Shown piece after piece: positions 12,308 to 24,332 of a DNA stretch of 64,000 nucleotides. This stretch comes from Staphylotrichum longicolle (lineage: Eukaryota; Ascomycota; Sordariomycetes; Sordariales; Chaetomiaceae). The position numbers and the translations under genes were made by a program. Within the stretch, counting starts at the first letter, position 1. The number at the start of each line of letters is the position of its first letter. The notes beneath the pieces are model-generated. The model made no database searches, was not told the origin of the DNA, and was given only the letters and a program-made list of their open reading frames with translations. The stretch spans positions 7,006,001 through 7,070,000 of the forward strand of contig JAHCVI010000001.1 of NCBI GenBank assembly GCA_019096155.1, written 5' to 3'.

Positions 12308-13518
12308 GGCGGGTGGCAGTCGGATGGAGGTCGCTTGGAAGGGGGTTGATGATGGAAACGATGGACGAAAGACGAGACTCGGCGTTGTTGATGTGCTGAT
12401 GTGTTGATACCTTGGGTTGTTGTGCTGTTCGGATCCCCGCCACCGCTACTTGGTTAGCCCGTTCCACCCGCGACGACCAATAAAAGAGACCGTCTTGACG
12501 CCAAATGACAGCACCAAAACACGTCTCGCCGGTTGCGGCTCATGTTGGTCTCGATCCGAGGCCGAGGCAGGACGGCCGCCCTCGACTGGAGCCTTCCGAG
12601 CCGAGGTTGCATGGATCTAGGCCGAAGAGGAGCTCGCGTGCCCCGGATTCCGGGTGCCGAACCCCGCACGGCATGATCCGCCCTGGGCAGCGCTGGAGAA
12701 GGAGATTCGAGATTGGAGATGGACATGGCATTTGGCACTGCGGCAATGCAATTTGCTTGCTCGAGATCAATCCAGAATCGTGCAAGAGGAATGGATGTGT
12801 GGTGATGGCATTGGGTGTTGAAATGTGAGAAAAACTCGTGTCGCAAGGGGAGCAGAGCTTACAATTTCCACATGCATTGAGAAGCATGTGGAAAATGAGA
12901 GTGCGTCGTCAATTGGGAGCAGAAAACACACGGGGAATGCAAAGTACAAAGACACAAAAAAGAGTGCAAAAAGAAGAATCGAATCTGGGACTCCCAGAGA
13001 GTTGTTTCCAAAGATTGGGGAATGGAGTATTTTAGGCCAACTCACGGTCACATCCGGTAAAAGGCAGGAAATGAGTTCGGTCTGAGCGGGCCTACTCCAA
13101 CTGCTCCTCCCAAAACTGGGCCTTATAAAGGCCGCCCCCAGCTTGGCAAAGAGCACGCACGGTTCATTGGCTCCTGCTTATCGCTCCTCTTCAGGACCTT
13201 ATCTACGACGGGAAGAGCCGACGATAGCCACACCACCTAGCCATCAGGGTTCTCTGCGACGGTGGCATGGCATCAGGGCCATCAAGGTGTGAGTGAGCAT
13301 TCGTTTAGTACATGGCTGCCATGTCAGCTACTTCAAATCGTACACCCAAATAATAAATGACGCGCCAAGTCCCAATATCAACGCTTGCCATTACCATTTC
13401 CCTTGTCCAGTTCCCGTACCCATACTCCATACCCTTCCCAAGCCCTATTTTTACAACGCCTTGCCATCGCCATCTTTCCTGAGCGGTCTACGCAAAGCCA
13501 TCTATGACGAGCCACCCT
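12308..13518. other. Intergenic region with a hairpin
   Basis: This is upstream of the phosphotransferase gene and downstream of Rad17, both on the minus strand. No gene seen. It contains a strong inverted repeat at 12865-12894. Confidence 0.6.
12865..12894. repeat. Perfect 11-bp hairpin
   Basis: Arms TTTCCACATGC (12865-12875) and GCATGTGGAAA (12884-12894) are exact reverse complements around an 8-base loop. It lies about 560 bases upstream of the phosphotransferase start. It could be a dimeric regulator site (CACATG/CATGTG are E-box-like) or a structured RNA; neither is shown. Confidence 0.7.
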
Positions 13519-16496
13519 CTAATCATCCTCGATATCATCATCACTAATCACCAAGCTCTGAAGCGGGAGACTCGCCGCCTCCTCCAGCTCGCTCTTCCCC
13601 TTTCCCGTTGTTCGTCCGCTCAAGATGGAGCCAAGACCCCTCTTCTTCCGCGGCGTGCCCTCTTCTGTAGGTCTGTCCGTGGCCCAGGAGTCACCGCCTC
13701 CGGCACCGCCGCCACTTTCCTCATCCGCATCCTCGCCCTCGTCCTCGCCCGCGCCCAGAGGCCCGATGCCCTGAAACGTGACGATCTTTTCGAGGTCCCT
13801 GACCCGCATCGTACCAAACGTACACCGCCGGCGACGCGCGATATGCGCCATGTACGGCAGCCGCTCGAGGAGCAGCTCCTGGCGCGCCGCGCTTCCCAGT
13901 GAGAGGAGCGGTGGAGGAGAGGACTGTGCGTCGGTCTTGCTGGCCTGTCTCGCTGTTGACGACGGGGCCTGGCTGGCGGGAAACGCGGTGCTGCTCCCCG
14001 TCTTGCGGAACGCAGAGGAGCCATCTTTAATGAACGACTGCGTCGGCGGTCCGGACCCGCCATCTTCCCCCTTGAGCATCTTGGTCGCCCACACGTCCAC
14101 TAACCCCTCCAGCTCTTCCTTGCTCCGCCACAGCTTCAGATAGGTCGGATAGAACATCTTGAACGCGTCGCCGCCGCGGCCCGTCGGGTGCGTCTGCCGT
14201 TTCACGGGCGACGGCAGCGAGAACAGGAGCCCGCGCACAGCGACCTGGAACGCCATCTCGTCCTGCCGCAGGATGTGGCTGCCCGAGTCCTTGCCGATGT
14301 ATCCGCCGCCGAACCCTCGGCCGCCGAAGAAAATGTCCGACGACGGGTAGAGCAAATCGCTGTCCGAGAGGTACTCGAGGCACCCATTGATGTAGTCGAG
14401 CGACGAGTTGGGGTCGAGCGGGCTGCTCTGCTCACATGAGAGCGCGTAGTTTTCGTGCAGCGCCGAGATGAAGGTGTGCGTGTCGGTGCCGATCTCGTCG
14501 ATGAGCGCGTCGACGGCGACATCGGACCGCTTGGGACGGGAGAGGTGCGCCAAGTAGTCGGGCAACATTTCTGCTGCCGCTTCGGCGGACCCGGCCGGAA
14601 AGTCGCTCCTCTTGTTGTAGACGACCTTGCCGACGGCGTGGAATATCCCGAGGGTCGCCTCCCGTTGCGATACCAGCTCGAGGCTGTCTTGCTCGCCCTT
14701 TGTCAGCGCCGGGACGTCCTTGGAGCCTCGCTTCGGTTTTGTGAAGGCAACTTTGGAACCCCAGTCGGCCTCGTCATCGCCCTTGACGCAGAGAAATTCA
14801 AGAGACGATATGGCGTTCCGAATATCCCCAATCTCTCCTAACCGCTGTAGAACAAGGGGGCCGGGCGTCCTCCGCCGCCCTGATTTGCGAGCTTCCTTCT
14901 GCACCACCAGCTCCAACGCCTTTGTGAGAAAGGTTGGCGCAACTGGATTGAACTCGATGACCCCGGCCCCTGGATGCCTCAAAATCTCTGGCCCAAGCAA
15001 TCGATGCACGGTGAAGCTGTCGGCCGAAGCCGAAGTCGTTGTGAGCAGGGTCTCCGAGATGACCATGACGATCGGCGTGATGGGCTCCGAGTTGTAGCTC
15101 GACCCATAGCCCACCAGCGCAGGCGTGTTGGCCGCTAAGAACTGCAGTATTGCATTCCTGAACCCTGTCAACCCAGTCGACGAGCGCATGAAGGTGTTCG
15201 GAAACTCCTCCACCAATATCAACCTCCTTTCCGACCCCCTCCCCAGCCCATTCCCATTCGTAGCCGAAGGAGGAGGAGGCGGTGGCATGGGTGGGGGAGT
15301 CGCCCCGTCGGACTCAACATCCAACTGCCCAAACTTGCCACCCCTCCCTAGAAACTCCTCAAACTGCGCGGCGGCCGACTGATACCCCTGCCCCGAGATG
15401 ACACCAAACGAATTGGCGGGATTCCGCCACTCGAGCACCTCGCACCGCATATCCCTCGCCAGCATCCGCAGCGTCGTCGTCTTGCCCGACCCGGCGGGCC
15501 CCTTGAGAACCAGCAGCCGCTGCCTCATGCGGCCCGCAAACACCTCGTCCAACCACCTCTTGACGTCCTGCACCTTGCGCTTATGCACCGCCAGCTCCTC
15601 CAGACTGACCGGCGCGAACCGCTCCGACCAGGGGCGCGCATCGTCCCCGCCCGCAGCCACCTTGGGCGCGCTCGGCTTGGGCGGCCGGAGGAACCGCCCC
15701 CCACCACCGCCAACCAGCTGTGAACTGTTGCTCCGCTGTGCAACAACCCCTGATGTTGTTCCTCCTCCTCCCCCAAACCTCTTATGCGCCGCCTGTGCCC
15801 TCCCCAGCAGCCCCGCCGCCGACGACGACGACAGCACAAGCGGCACATCGTCGTCGTCATCGTCTTCGTTCCCCCCTCCTCCGATCCCCTCCGAGATGGG
15901 ATCGCTGACGATATCATCCCGTCTCGACCCCACCGCACCATTCCCATTCCCGTTCCCATTCCCATTCCCATTCCCGCCCCACTCCCGCCCCCATTCGCAG
16001 ACGAAAAAGAAGGAGACGACCGCGCCTGCACCTGCGCCTGCGCCTTGCTAGCCTGCCTCGAGAAGAGCGCCACCAAGTTCCCCGACCTGCTCCCTCCGTC
16101 CTTCTTCTTCTTCTCCTCCTCTTCTGCTGCCGCCGCCTTGCGTTTCCTCTGCGCGCCCGCCCGCGTGCGCGACTTGAGCGGGGACGTACTCGGGCTTCTT
16201 ATGGAGGGCGCGCGGGCGGTGGTGGTTCGTCTTGTGGCGGCGGCGGTGGGGGTTGGGATGGTTGGGCACGGGGACCCGGAAGCAGACGGGGACGGGGACG
16301 GCTTGCTCGGGGATGTGAGATTGTTGGGCTTGGTGGGCGAGGAGAAGAGGAAGCGTTGGAGGGTGTTTCTGTTGTTGTTGTTGTTATTGTTGTTTTGTGA
16401 GTGGTCTTGGCTCTGGCTTTGGTGGTGGTGGGCGGAATCGGAGTCAGAGTCGTCGTCGACGATGGCGCGCTTGCGGCGCTTTGCCGGGGGCGCCAT
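13519..16496 (-). CDS. rad17: Checkpoint clamp loader Rad17 (RFC-like AAA+)
   Basis: Translation starts at 16496 (MAPPAKRRKRAIV) and stops at 13519. The main frame from about 15980 to 13519 encodes the AAA+ ATPase. Walker A GPAGSGKTTT is at about 15477-15503, followed by the Rad17-type Walker B LILVEEFPN at about 15198-15226. Rad17/Rad24 replaces Rfc1 in the RFC complex and loads the 9-1-1 clamp at damaged DNA to start the ATR checkpoint. The N-terminus has a basic motif, Asn/Ser/Pro-rich disorder and a SRSGNLVALFSRQ segment. The N-terminal 155 codons lie in a different frame from the ATPase. A 50-base intron at 15982-16031 would keep phase and give 975 aa, but its acceptor (GGCGGGAG) is poor. 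A single missing base in a G run would give 992 aa. The protein ends in an acidic SDDDIEDD tail. Confidence 0.88.
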
Positions 16497-16880
16497 TGTT
16501 TCTTTTTTGGGTGGATTGGGGTGCGGTGTGTTGTCACATTTTAAGTTCGGACGGTCGGTTGTTGCGTGCTGTCTCAATTCCTAATTTGAGAGGGTGGGTG
16601 TGGTCGAGGTTGGTTGCTTCGATTTGTTGTTGAGGAGCCAATGCAGGGCGCCAGGCAGAACAGGCGGGGAGCTGAAAGTTGCTTTTGTTCAGCTGTACTT
16701 CGTACACAGGGGGAAAGGAGAACCCTAACCCTGGTGCACGCTGGGTTCCATGGATGAAGCAAGAAACATCGAGCCTGAAATTCCAACACTGGCACTCAGG
16801 TTTCAGGTCCATGCTTGATGGATGTTGAAATACTAATTTACATTCTGGTATTGATCGGATTGTCCACTCCAGACTAGCCC
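16497..16880. other. Rad17 promoter region
   Basis: 384 bases between the Rad17 start and the 3' end of the questin-oxidase-like gene. Nothing notable beyond two telomere-like CCCTAA units near 16724. Confidence 0.6.
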
Positions 16881-18227
16881 TTAATGCACCCACCCCTCAA
16901 ATTCGTCCACAAACTTGACCGCGGCAGCAAGATACCTCTCATGGACATCGCCCCAAGTCCTTGCAGCTTCCTTCATCGCCCGGATAGCTGCAGATAATTT
17001 AGCAAAGACACCCACATCTCATCTCCTTGCCCAGACTTACCCTTGACATAGTGCGCATCCGTCCGCCACTCCGAGTTCAGCGCCTGGTATTCGACGTGCT
17101 TCCACCCCTTCCCCTTCAGATCGCCCGGCACATTGTCCGGGTCAATCTTGGGCCGCAGCTCCGCAATGTACACGGCCAAGGCGAGCAACCACCACTGCCG
17201 GACGAGGCTGATGTGGAACTTGGCGGGCAGCAGCGGCAGGAGGATCCGCACGGCGTGGCTGGTGGTCAGGACGTGCACGATAAAAAAATTGTACGCGTGC
17301 GTGCCCGGCCGGACGGTGGCCACCAGCAGCGCCACGGCAGCCTCCTGGGATTCGCGGAAGAGCTGGGCCGGGTCGGCGGAGGATGGCAGGTCCCAGGCGT
17401 TCCAGTACTCGAGGATGAGGGGTTCGTGTTTCTGGAAGAGGGGCTCGATGTTGGCAAAGCCCGGCGCTTTGAAGAGGCCGTCGAAGCGGTCGTCCGAGGC
17501 GAGCTTGTCAAGAAGCTCGAGAGGTGAGGTGGAGGAGAAGGGGGCCTTGCGGGTGTAGGAGGGGTCGTCAAGGTACTTGTGCAGGAAGTTGTACTGGGTT
17601 GCGGCCAGGCCGAGGGCTTCCATGGCAATCTCGCGGCTGTCAAACTCGTAGGCGTAGCCGAGGTGGATCAGGGGGTGGCCGACTGAGTGTGTTAGCCCAA
17701 TGGTTTGATACTAACAAGACGATGGGAAAAAGCGTACGGCCGCCGATGAGACCGTTGACGAGGGGCTCATCCCCCTCCAACATGTACTTCTCAATCACCT
17801 TCTTCCAGTTGTACGCATAGTTCATGGCCAGTGCATCCTCGAAGAAGTCTACAAAGGCACGCTGGTACCCGCTTGTCGCCCAGGTAGTCCCGCAGTCATC
17901 CTCGGTCACCTCGGACGGCGAGTCCTTCCACGGCTCCAGGCTCTTGGCCTCCTCGTCGTAGATGTGGTAGAGCTGTTGCGACTCGGCGCCGAGGTGGTAG
18001 GCCGAGCAGAGGGCATGGGGCATGTGGTTGTCGAACTGCAGGTTGTGGTAGATGATGGAGTGGTTGACATGGTTCGCCTTCAAGAGGTGTTTGAGCGTGC
18101 GCGGCGTCTTGTCAGGGTTCGCCTCGACATTGTGCACCTCGACGGGAGGGATGTCGATGGCCTTGGCCTCTTCGCGGGCACCCACCAGCCGACCGACCAG
18201 CGGCACGTAGGATAAAAGCGAGGCCAT
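16881..18227 (-). CDS. Questin-oxidase-like protein
   Basis: CDS is complement of 17738-18227, 17041-17682 and 16881-16987 (412 aa; introns 55 and 53 bases, both phase 1). Splicing intron 1 gives GGLGHPLIHLGYAYE, a hallmark of the family. Splicing intron 2 (donor GTAAGT) adds a 35-residue coding tail ending FEGWVH; without it the frame closes early. Conserved His-rich motifs near the N-terminus (HLLKANHVNHSIIYH, FDNHMPHALCSAYHLGA) fit the questin oxidase/AflY family (PF14027). Founders carry out Baeyer-Villiger-type ring cleavage of anthraquinones in geodin and aflatoxin synthesis. No polyketide synthase or other cluster gene is nearby, so this is probably one of the common stand-alone homologues with unknown substrate. 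An upstream in-frame Met at 18272 is less likely. It shares a 402-base promoter region with the epimerase gene. Confidence 0.9.
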
Positions 18228-18629
18228 ATTACTGTTCACCTGTTTGGCACAGAAGAGTGGAAGTTGTTTCAATCGACCCCAACTTCAGCCTTCGAGCTCA
18301 ATGAGACCCTTTCACCATGTGCATTTGTTGGGGCGTGCTACAGAAAAGTTGAGTGATGTCAGGGCGGATCAGCAGACCAGTTCGGCGCAGCCAACCACCG
18401 AGAACCGTCTCCCCTGTCTTGCCAAGCTCACCAAGCTGATCCATGCAAGAACCCCCACTACCGAAGCGCACCCCTGTCCCTCGATCATGATACTGCCCCG
18501 CCCCCGCCAAATATACGAGTTCAGGTTCACGCGCTGAGGATTTAACATCGTGCCAACTCCATTTTCTCGAGGAGATTCAGAGCCCTCTAAACACCTGTCC
18601 TCCCACAAATCAACTTTCCCACAGCAACC
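18228..18629. promoter_or_regulatory. Bidirectional promoter region
   Basis: 402 bases separate two divergent start codons, the questin-oxidase-like gene and ribulose-phosphate epimerase. Both promoters must lie here or overlap. No specific site recognised. Confidence 0.6.
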
Positions 18630-19571
18630 ATGGCCCCCAAAGCGATCATCGCCCCGTCCATCCTCTCGGCCGACTTTGCCGACCTCGGCGCCGCCTGCTC
18701 GCGCACCATCGAGCAGGGCGCCGACTGGCTGCACGTCGACATCATGTAGGGTCCCCAGCCCGGTTTCAACACCCATTGCACGCTCCATCATGAGATACTG
18801 AACCATCACCCACCCCTTCTGCCCAGGGACGGCCACTTCGTGCCCAACCTCACCTTCGGCCCGCCCGTCGTGGCCAAGATCCGCACCCACGTCGACCGCC
18901 CGACCGAGGCCCACGGCAAGGGCACCTTCGACTGCCACATGATGATCGCCGAGCCCAAGAAGTGGGTCAAGGAGTTCAAGGCCGCCGGGTGCGACCTGTA
19001 CTGCTTCCACTACGAGGCCGCCGTCGACTCGACCGCCGCCGAGAGCCCCGAGGCCAAGTCGGACCGCAAGACCTCCCCGCGCGAGCTGATCCGCTTCATC
19101 CACGACCAGGGCATGCTGGCGGGCATCGCCGTCAAGCCCGCCACGCCCGTCGACGTGCTGTACGACGTGATCGAGGCCGAGGATAAAGCCGAGAGGCCGG
19201 ATGTGAGTTTGACCGTCCCCCCCCCCAACAACTTTCCTCCTGCACATCTGAGAGAGAGGATTCGATGTTGACCCGGGCCCGGGATTCGGGGCGCGCGTGA
19301 GCAGATGGTCCTGGTGATGACGGTCGAGCCCGGGTTTGGCGGGCAAAAGTTCATGGCGTCGGAGCTGCCCAAGGTGCAGGAGCTGCGGAAGCGGTACCCG
19401 GAGCTGAACATCGAGGTGGACGGCGGGCTGGGCCCGGGGACGATCGACCAGGCCGCGGATGCCGGCGCCAATGTCATTGTCGCGGGGAGCTCCGTATTTG
19501 GGGCCAAGGATCCCGCAGGGGTGATTGCGCTGCTGCGGGAGGCGGTGGAGAAAAGGAATGGCAAATTATAG
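18630..19571 (+). CDS. rpe1: Ribulose-phosphate 3-epimerase
   Basis: CDS joins 18630-18745, 18827-19202 and 19305-19571 (252 aa; introns 81 and 102 bases). The protein is a complete TIM barrel of normal family length. It begins APSILSADFADL, followed by HVDIMDGHFVPNLTFGP, which is restored across intron 1 and includes the catalytic Asp and metal-binding His. Later motifs are DCHMMIAEP, MTVEPGFGGQKF and EVDGGLGPGTI with the second catalytic Asp, then GSSVFGAKDP at the phosphate-binding end. It interconverts ribulose 5-phosphate and xylulose 5-phosphate in the non-oxidative pentose phosphate pathway, in the cytosol. An insertion of about 25 residues with ESPEAKSDRKTSP lies between the central strands, as I recall from other fungal homologues. 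Confidence 0.96.
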
Positions 19572-19789
19572 ATGGGGGTGTTTATTCAGATGTGCATGTT
19601 GGGGCAAGCGAAATGAGCGAGAATCTGGTTGTTGATAGAGATGTCTGGTATTTTGGCGGCGAACAAATACAATAGACTCATCAGAGAGCTTCGACGCAGC
19701 GTGCTATGCTTGCCTGCTCGGTAGATTTCTTCCACGATGAAAAGTGTCCTGGAGTCAAACCCAGCGCGGATTCGTCCCAAACCTTCCAC

Positions 19790-21179
19790 TCACTTCTTCC
19801 CATCCAACACCTTCTCCAGCGCCGCAATCAACCCCTTCACCTCGTCAACTGCCTCCAAGTTAGCGTTCACCCTTACATACCGCCCCGTGCCATCGCATCA
19901 TCACTTACCCGTGTTATAATGCACCATACTAACCCTCACCACCCCGTCCTCCCCCAGCCCCAACAGCTCATCCACCAACCTCACCGAATAAAACCCGCCC
20001 CACCTGAACCCAAACGGCGCACCCTCCGCCTCGACTGCCTCAACCAGCTCCCTCGCGCCCCACCCCTCCACCCGGAAACTCACAGTCGGCACCCTCACCG
20101 CGCCGTCGCTGCTCCGCTCCCCATACACCGTCACGCCCTCCCGCGCGTTCAGCCAGTCCAGCAGCGCCGCCTGCAGCGCCCGCTCCTGCGCCGCGATCCC
20201 CTCCCACCTGCCCTCAAGGTACGCCGCCACGGCGGGCAGGGCGTGCACGAGCTCGTAGCTGGCCGCGGCGAGGCCGACCTTCTGCTCGAGCGTGGTGCGC
20301 GGGTTGAAGAAGTGGCCGAGGGAGGCGAGCTGGGCGAGGGCCGCGGGGGAGGCGTACAGCATGGCGAGGTGCGGGCCGTAGACCTTGTACCAGGAGAAGG
20401 CGTAGAGGTCGACGCCGAGGTCCTTGACGTCGACCGGGCGGTGCGGGGCGTAGGCGACGGCGTCGACGCACACGAGCGTGGAGGGGTCGTGGGCGTGCAC
20501 GGCCGAGGCGATGGCCTTGATGTCGTGGATGCTGCCGAGGATGTTGCTCGCGTGCGTGCAGGTGACGAGGCGGGTGCGGGGGGAGAGTAAGGAGGCGAGG
20601 TCGGAGGCGAGGAGCTTGGGGTTGGTTTTGGCGGAGGGATTCGCGGTGGTGTCGGGTTTCCACCATTTGATGACCAGGTTTTGGCGCTCGGCGAGGTCGA
20701 CCCAGGGGGCGATGTTCGCCTCGTGGTCGAGGGCGGAGACGATCAGCTCGTCGCCTTCCTGGAAGCGCAGGGCATATGAGACGTTGCGGAAGAGCTGGGT
20801 GGTGGATGGGCCGAGGACTGTGTTTAGTAAGCGCTTCGTTCAGGGACGCTCAGGGGCTCAGGGGCAGCACGTACCAACCTCGCCCCTTTCGGCGCCAATG
20901 TACTTTGCTGCTGCTGTGTAGCCCTCGTCGTAGCGGCCAGTAGATTTCTTGCCCGTGGCATAGGTGGCTCCGAGCTGGACGTTGGTGTTGAGGAGATAGT
21001 CTCGGATGCTGGGCCAGATATAAGCTGGGGCTCTCAACCAACACTGGACGGGGTACTTGATACCGTTCAGCCACTGCCTTCAAGGTTTGACTTCCGCCGG
21101 CATTGTCAAAATAGACCTGCTCGCCGGCCAATGCGGGGAAGCATTTCCTGACCTCGTCCAGATTCAGAGTACCAGCCAT
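19790..21179 (-). CDS. Class V aminotransferase, cysteine-desulfurase-like (VC1184 type)
   Basis: CDS is complement of 21064-21179, 20875-21008, 19909-20817 and 19790-19848 (405 aa; introns 55, 57 and 60 bases). The last 19 residues (VDEVKGLIAALEKVLDGKK) are recovered only by splicing the third intron (GTAAGT). PLP-enzyme features: FPALAGEQVYFDNAGGSQ at the N-terminus, LVTCTHASNILGS, the PLP-phosphate/aspartate segment VCVDAVAYAPHRPVDV, and the Schiff-base lysine in AFSWYKVYGPHLAMLY. The substrate-side ending is RWGGFYSVRLVDEL. The family is annotated as cysteine desulfurase-like, but the true substrate is not known and it is distinct from mitochondrial Nfs1. Length is normal. It converges with the epimerase gene (218 bases apart). 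Confidence 0.92.
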
Positions 21180-22260
21180 TGTAAGATAGGTTGAGTTGAG
21201 TGGCACATCAACGAGAGTAAAGAACGGGACTTGAAAAGATTGAGCAACTTCCAACTTGTAGGATGGAGCTCAATGTCGAAGGAAGCGGGGAACACGCTTG
21301 CAACTCGGCGAGCCGAAGCAACCCGGTGCCGGTAGTGAGGACCTACGGCATCGGGAAGGTGGATATAGAACCGGCTCAATAACGGTGGATCGGCCACCTC
21401 CGGCCGTCTGTCATCCGATGGCACAAGTCCCATGCATGGTAGGTAAGGTAGTTCTGCGGACAGGTTCTTTGTCGAAGGGTTGGAGATTAACAGACATTTC
21501 TGGAAACACTGGCATCAGACCCCTGAGAGAACCGCCCGTAACTGAGTGCCTCAACTGCAGAAGCAGACCGCAACGCGATGAACGCATGCACAAGGCATGT
21601 CAGGAGTCGCCCGGCGGCTTCATGCAGCTCCCGTTGGCTCCTGTGCATGCTGTTTCGTCCATCTTCCAACAGACGCCGGTTTGACAGATTTCGATTGGAG
21701 CCCACAAGAATTGGGTGGTCCAACCGCAGCATCCACAACTCGCATTCGCATGCTGCGAGGCTGCTAAGGGCAAGCGCCAAACGGCGAGTTGTAGAGGGCT
21801 ACAGCATGAATGATAAGACAGCGGTACCACGCATCCCCGAGTGATGCATTTTGGCGCCCATATCCTGCTCTGCGAGTATGGGGCACTGCCGCGCGCTGCT
21901 GCAGAGCAGGCGCTTCAGGCGTCATGCAGCGACCGCGCATGGCACTTCCCATTCAAAGTCGTCGAAAAAAGAACCAAGAGAGGTCATACGATTGGAGCTT
22001 GTTCCGGGACGTTGACCGTTCGTGTTTGGGAGGTTGCGACAGGGGGCCAGGGGTCAAGAGAGGGCCAAGACCAGCCTTAGACAGGCGCCTGGTGGGGTTG
22101 GAAAAAGTTTGGGGATCCACAAGTGCTTTTCTGCCATGCGACACCGCAGCATTTTATCTCGATATCAGATCAGCCCATCCGCAGAAGCCTTCCTCTGCTT
22201 CATGCGCTTCCACCATAACTTCAGTGCCATCGATCAATCCCTTTCAATTGAACCCTCGAG
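21180..22260. promoter_or_regulatory. Divergent intergenic region
   Basis: 1.1 kb between the starts of the class V aminotransferase (-) and the Ofd1/Tpa1 gene (+). No additional gene is supported. It presumably carries both promoters. Confidence 0.55.
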
Positions 22261-24332
22261 ATGAAGAGAAAGGCAGATGGCCCCGCTGGCGGCAAGAAGT
22301 CGGCCAACAAACGATCCAAGAACAGTAGCTTACACCCTCAAGCACCCTCACGGCCTGTGAGCTGCCCCGTGGCTGACCCACTGTAGCTCTCAGCGCCGAA
22401 GATGCCCAAGCTCGGTTCCGGAAGGGCCTTTTCGACAAGGCCGTCCTCAACAAATACACCTCGCAGTATGCCTCGTCGACCCCTTACAAGCACAGCGTGA
22501 TTCAAGGACTGGTCGCCGACGACCTCCTGCGCAAGGTCCGCTCCGAGATCAAGGCCAACGTCCACTTCACCCCCAAGGAGACCGACATCTACAAGATCCA
22601 CCAGAGCGGCGATCTTGCGAACCTCGACGGTCTCGATGACGATGCATTGGCCAAGCTTCCCTCGCTCCTCGCCCTGCGCGACGCCCTCTACTCGCAGACC
22701 TTCCGCGACTATGTGTCCCACATCACCAACTGCGGTCCCCTCAGCGGGCGCAAGACCGACATGGCCATCAATGTCTACACCCCCGGCTGCTATCTCCTGT
22801 GCCATGACGACGTCATTGGCTCTCGAAAAGTCAGCTACATCCTGTACTTGACCGACCCGGACACCCCTTGGCAGCCCGAATGGGGCGGCGCCTTGCGCCT
22901 CTTCCCTGTCGTGGATCGCAAGGGCAAGGACGGCGAGGTGGCCAAGACACCCCTGCCAGATGTCGTCAAGGTCATCCCCCCAGCATGGAATCAGCTTTCC
23001 TTCTTTGCGGTTCAGCCGGGCGAGTCGTTCCACGACGTCGAGGAAGTCTACCATGCCGCCTCTAAGGACGAGCTGGAGAAGAACGGCGGGCGCATCCGCA
23101 TGGCCATCAGCGGCTGGTTCCACATTCCTCAGGTTGGCGAGGACGGATATGTCGAGGGTGCCGAAGAGAAGGCTGCCCAGAAGAGTGGTCTGATGCAGCT
23201 GCAAGGCAACCCTGACCAGCACGACCGTCCACAAGCCCAGCCGATCCAAGTAGAAAGCGAGGAAGCCGAGGATAGCGACGAGTCTCCCCTGGACGAGGCC
23301 GATCTCGAGTTCCTGCTCAAGTACATTGCTCCGACATATCTGACACCCGACACGATTGAGCGCGTCGCCGACCACTTCGAGGAGGAGTTCAGCATCACCC
23401 TGCCCGACATTCTGCACCCCAAGTTTGCCGAGAAGCTCCGCAAGTATGTTGAGTCACAAGAAGCGAAGGCCCTGCCGGAAAATAGCGAAGAGATCGAGAA
23501 GGGTGCCTGGAAGGTCGCCCGGCCGCCCCACAAACACCGCTATCTCTACCTGCAGCCTGGCCAGGAAAAGGCCGAGGCATCGCCCTTGAAAGAGCTACTC
23601 GAGGTCCTCCTGCCGTCCAAGCAGTTCCGTCTGTGGCTGCAGATGGCGACGCGCTCCACGGTGGAGAGCCACGACCTGCTTATCCGGCGGTTCCGTCACG
23701 GAAAGGACTACACACTTGCCACTGGCCACGACGGCAAGCCGAGGCTGGAGGTGAACATCGGCCTCACTCCCACAGACGGCTGGGGCGATGTCGAGGATGA
23801 TGATGATGATAATGCTAGCTCCGAGGCTTCGTCTGAGGCGGACGAGGGCCCCAGCAGCAAAAATGGCAAGAAGGGCGCTGCCAACGGCAAGGGCAAGGGC
23901 AAGGGTGATGCTTCCGAGGCCAAGGCGAAGGGGAAGGGCAAGACAGTTGACAAGGATGTGGAGCCGGAGGAGGAGGAGGAGGAGGAGGTTGGCGGTCACG
24001 AGGTGTACATGGCCGGCGACGACGACAGCAACGAGGACGCGGCCATCTACAAGAGCAGCGCCGAGGACGACAATATTCTCTTCTTCCAGGCGGCCGCGTG
24101 GAACAAGATGTCGATTGTGCTCCGCGACAGCGGAACCCTTCGCTTCGTCAAGTACGTGAGCGCTAGCGCCAAGGGCGACCGGTGGGATGCCAGCGCCACG
24201 TTTGAGATTGCGGAACAAGACGAGGAACCGGACGAGGAAGAGAACGGCGAGGCCGCCGAGGCCGGCATCTCAGACGAGTCCGAGGAAGAGTTCAAAGGGT
24301 TCTCGGCAAGTGAGGACAGTGACTCCGACTAG
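22261..24332 (+). CDS. ofd1: Ofd1/Tpa1 prolyl 3,4-dihydroxylase of ribosomal protein uS12
   Basis: CDS joins 22261-22324 and 22387-24332 (669 aa; intron 62 bases). The short first exon encodes a basic KRK...KRSK leader that could be nuclear-targeting. The N-terminal double-stranded beta helix is a 2-oxoglutarate/Fe(II) oxygenase: HxD motif in CYLLCHDDVIG (H161, D163), distal iron ligand H237 in GESFHDVEEV, and the 2-oxoglutarate-binding Arg in GGRIRMAISGWFH (near 257-259). A second, non-catalytic helix domain follows (about 330-420 and 520-600), split by an acidic and Lys/Gly-rich linker. Family members hydroxylate a proline of the small-subunit protein Rps23. In fission yeast Ofd1 also links oxygen to Sre1 stability. 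The C-terminus is very acidic. Length matches the family apart from the linker. Confidence 0.95.

Noticed and set aside
11564..12349. 261-codon open frame on the plus strand
   Set aside because: Antisense to the phosphotransferase gene.
16722..16736. Telomere-like CCCTAACCCT
   Set aside because: Barely two units and intergenic; could be chance or a general factor site, not a telomere remnant.
16881..21179. Secondary-metabolite cluster around the questin-oxidase-like gene
   Set aside because: Neighbours are Rad17, ribulose-phosphate epimerase and a desulfurase-like enzyme; no synthase, transporter or pathway regulator.
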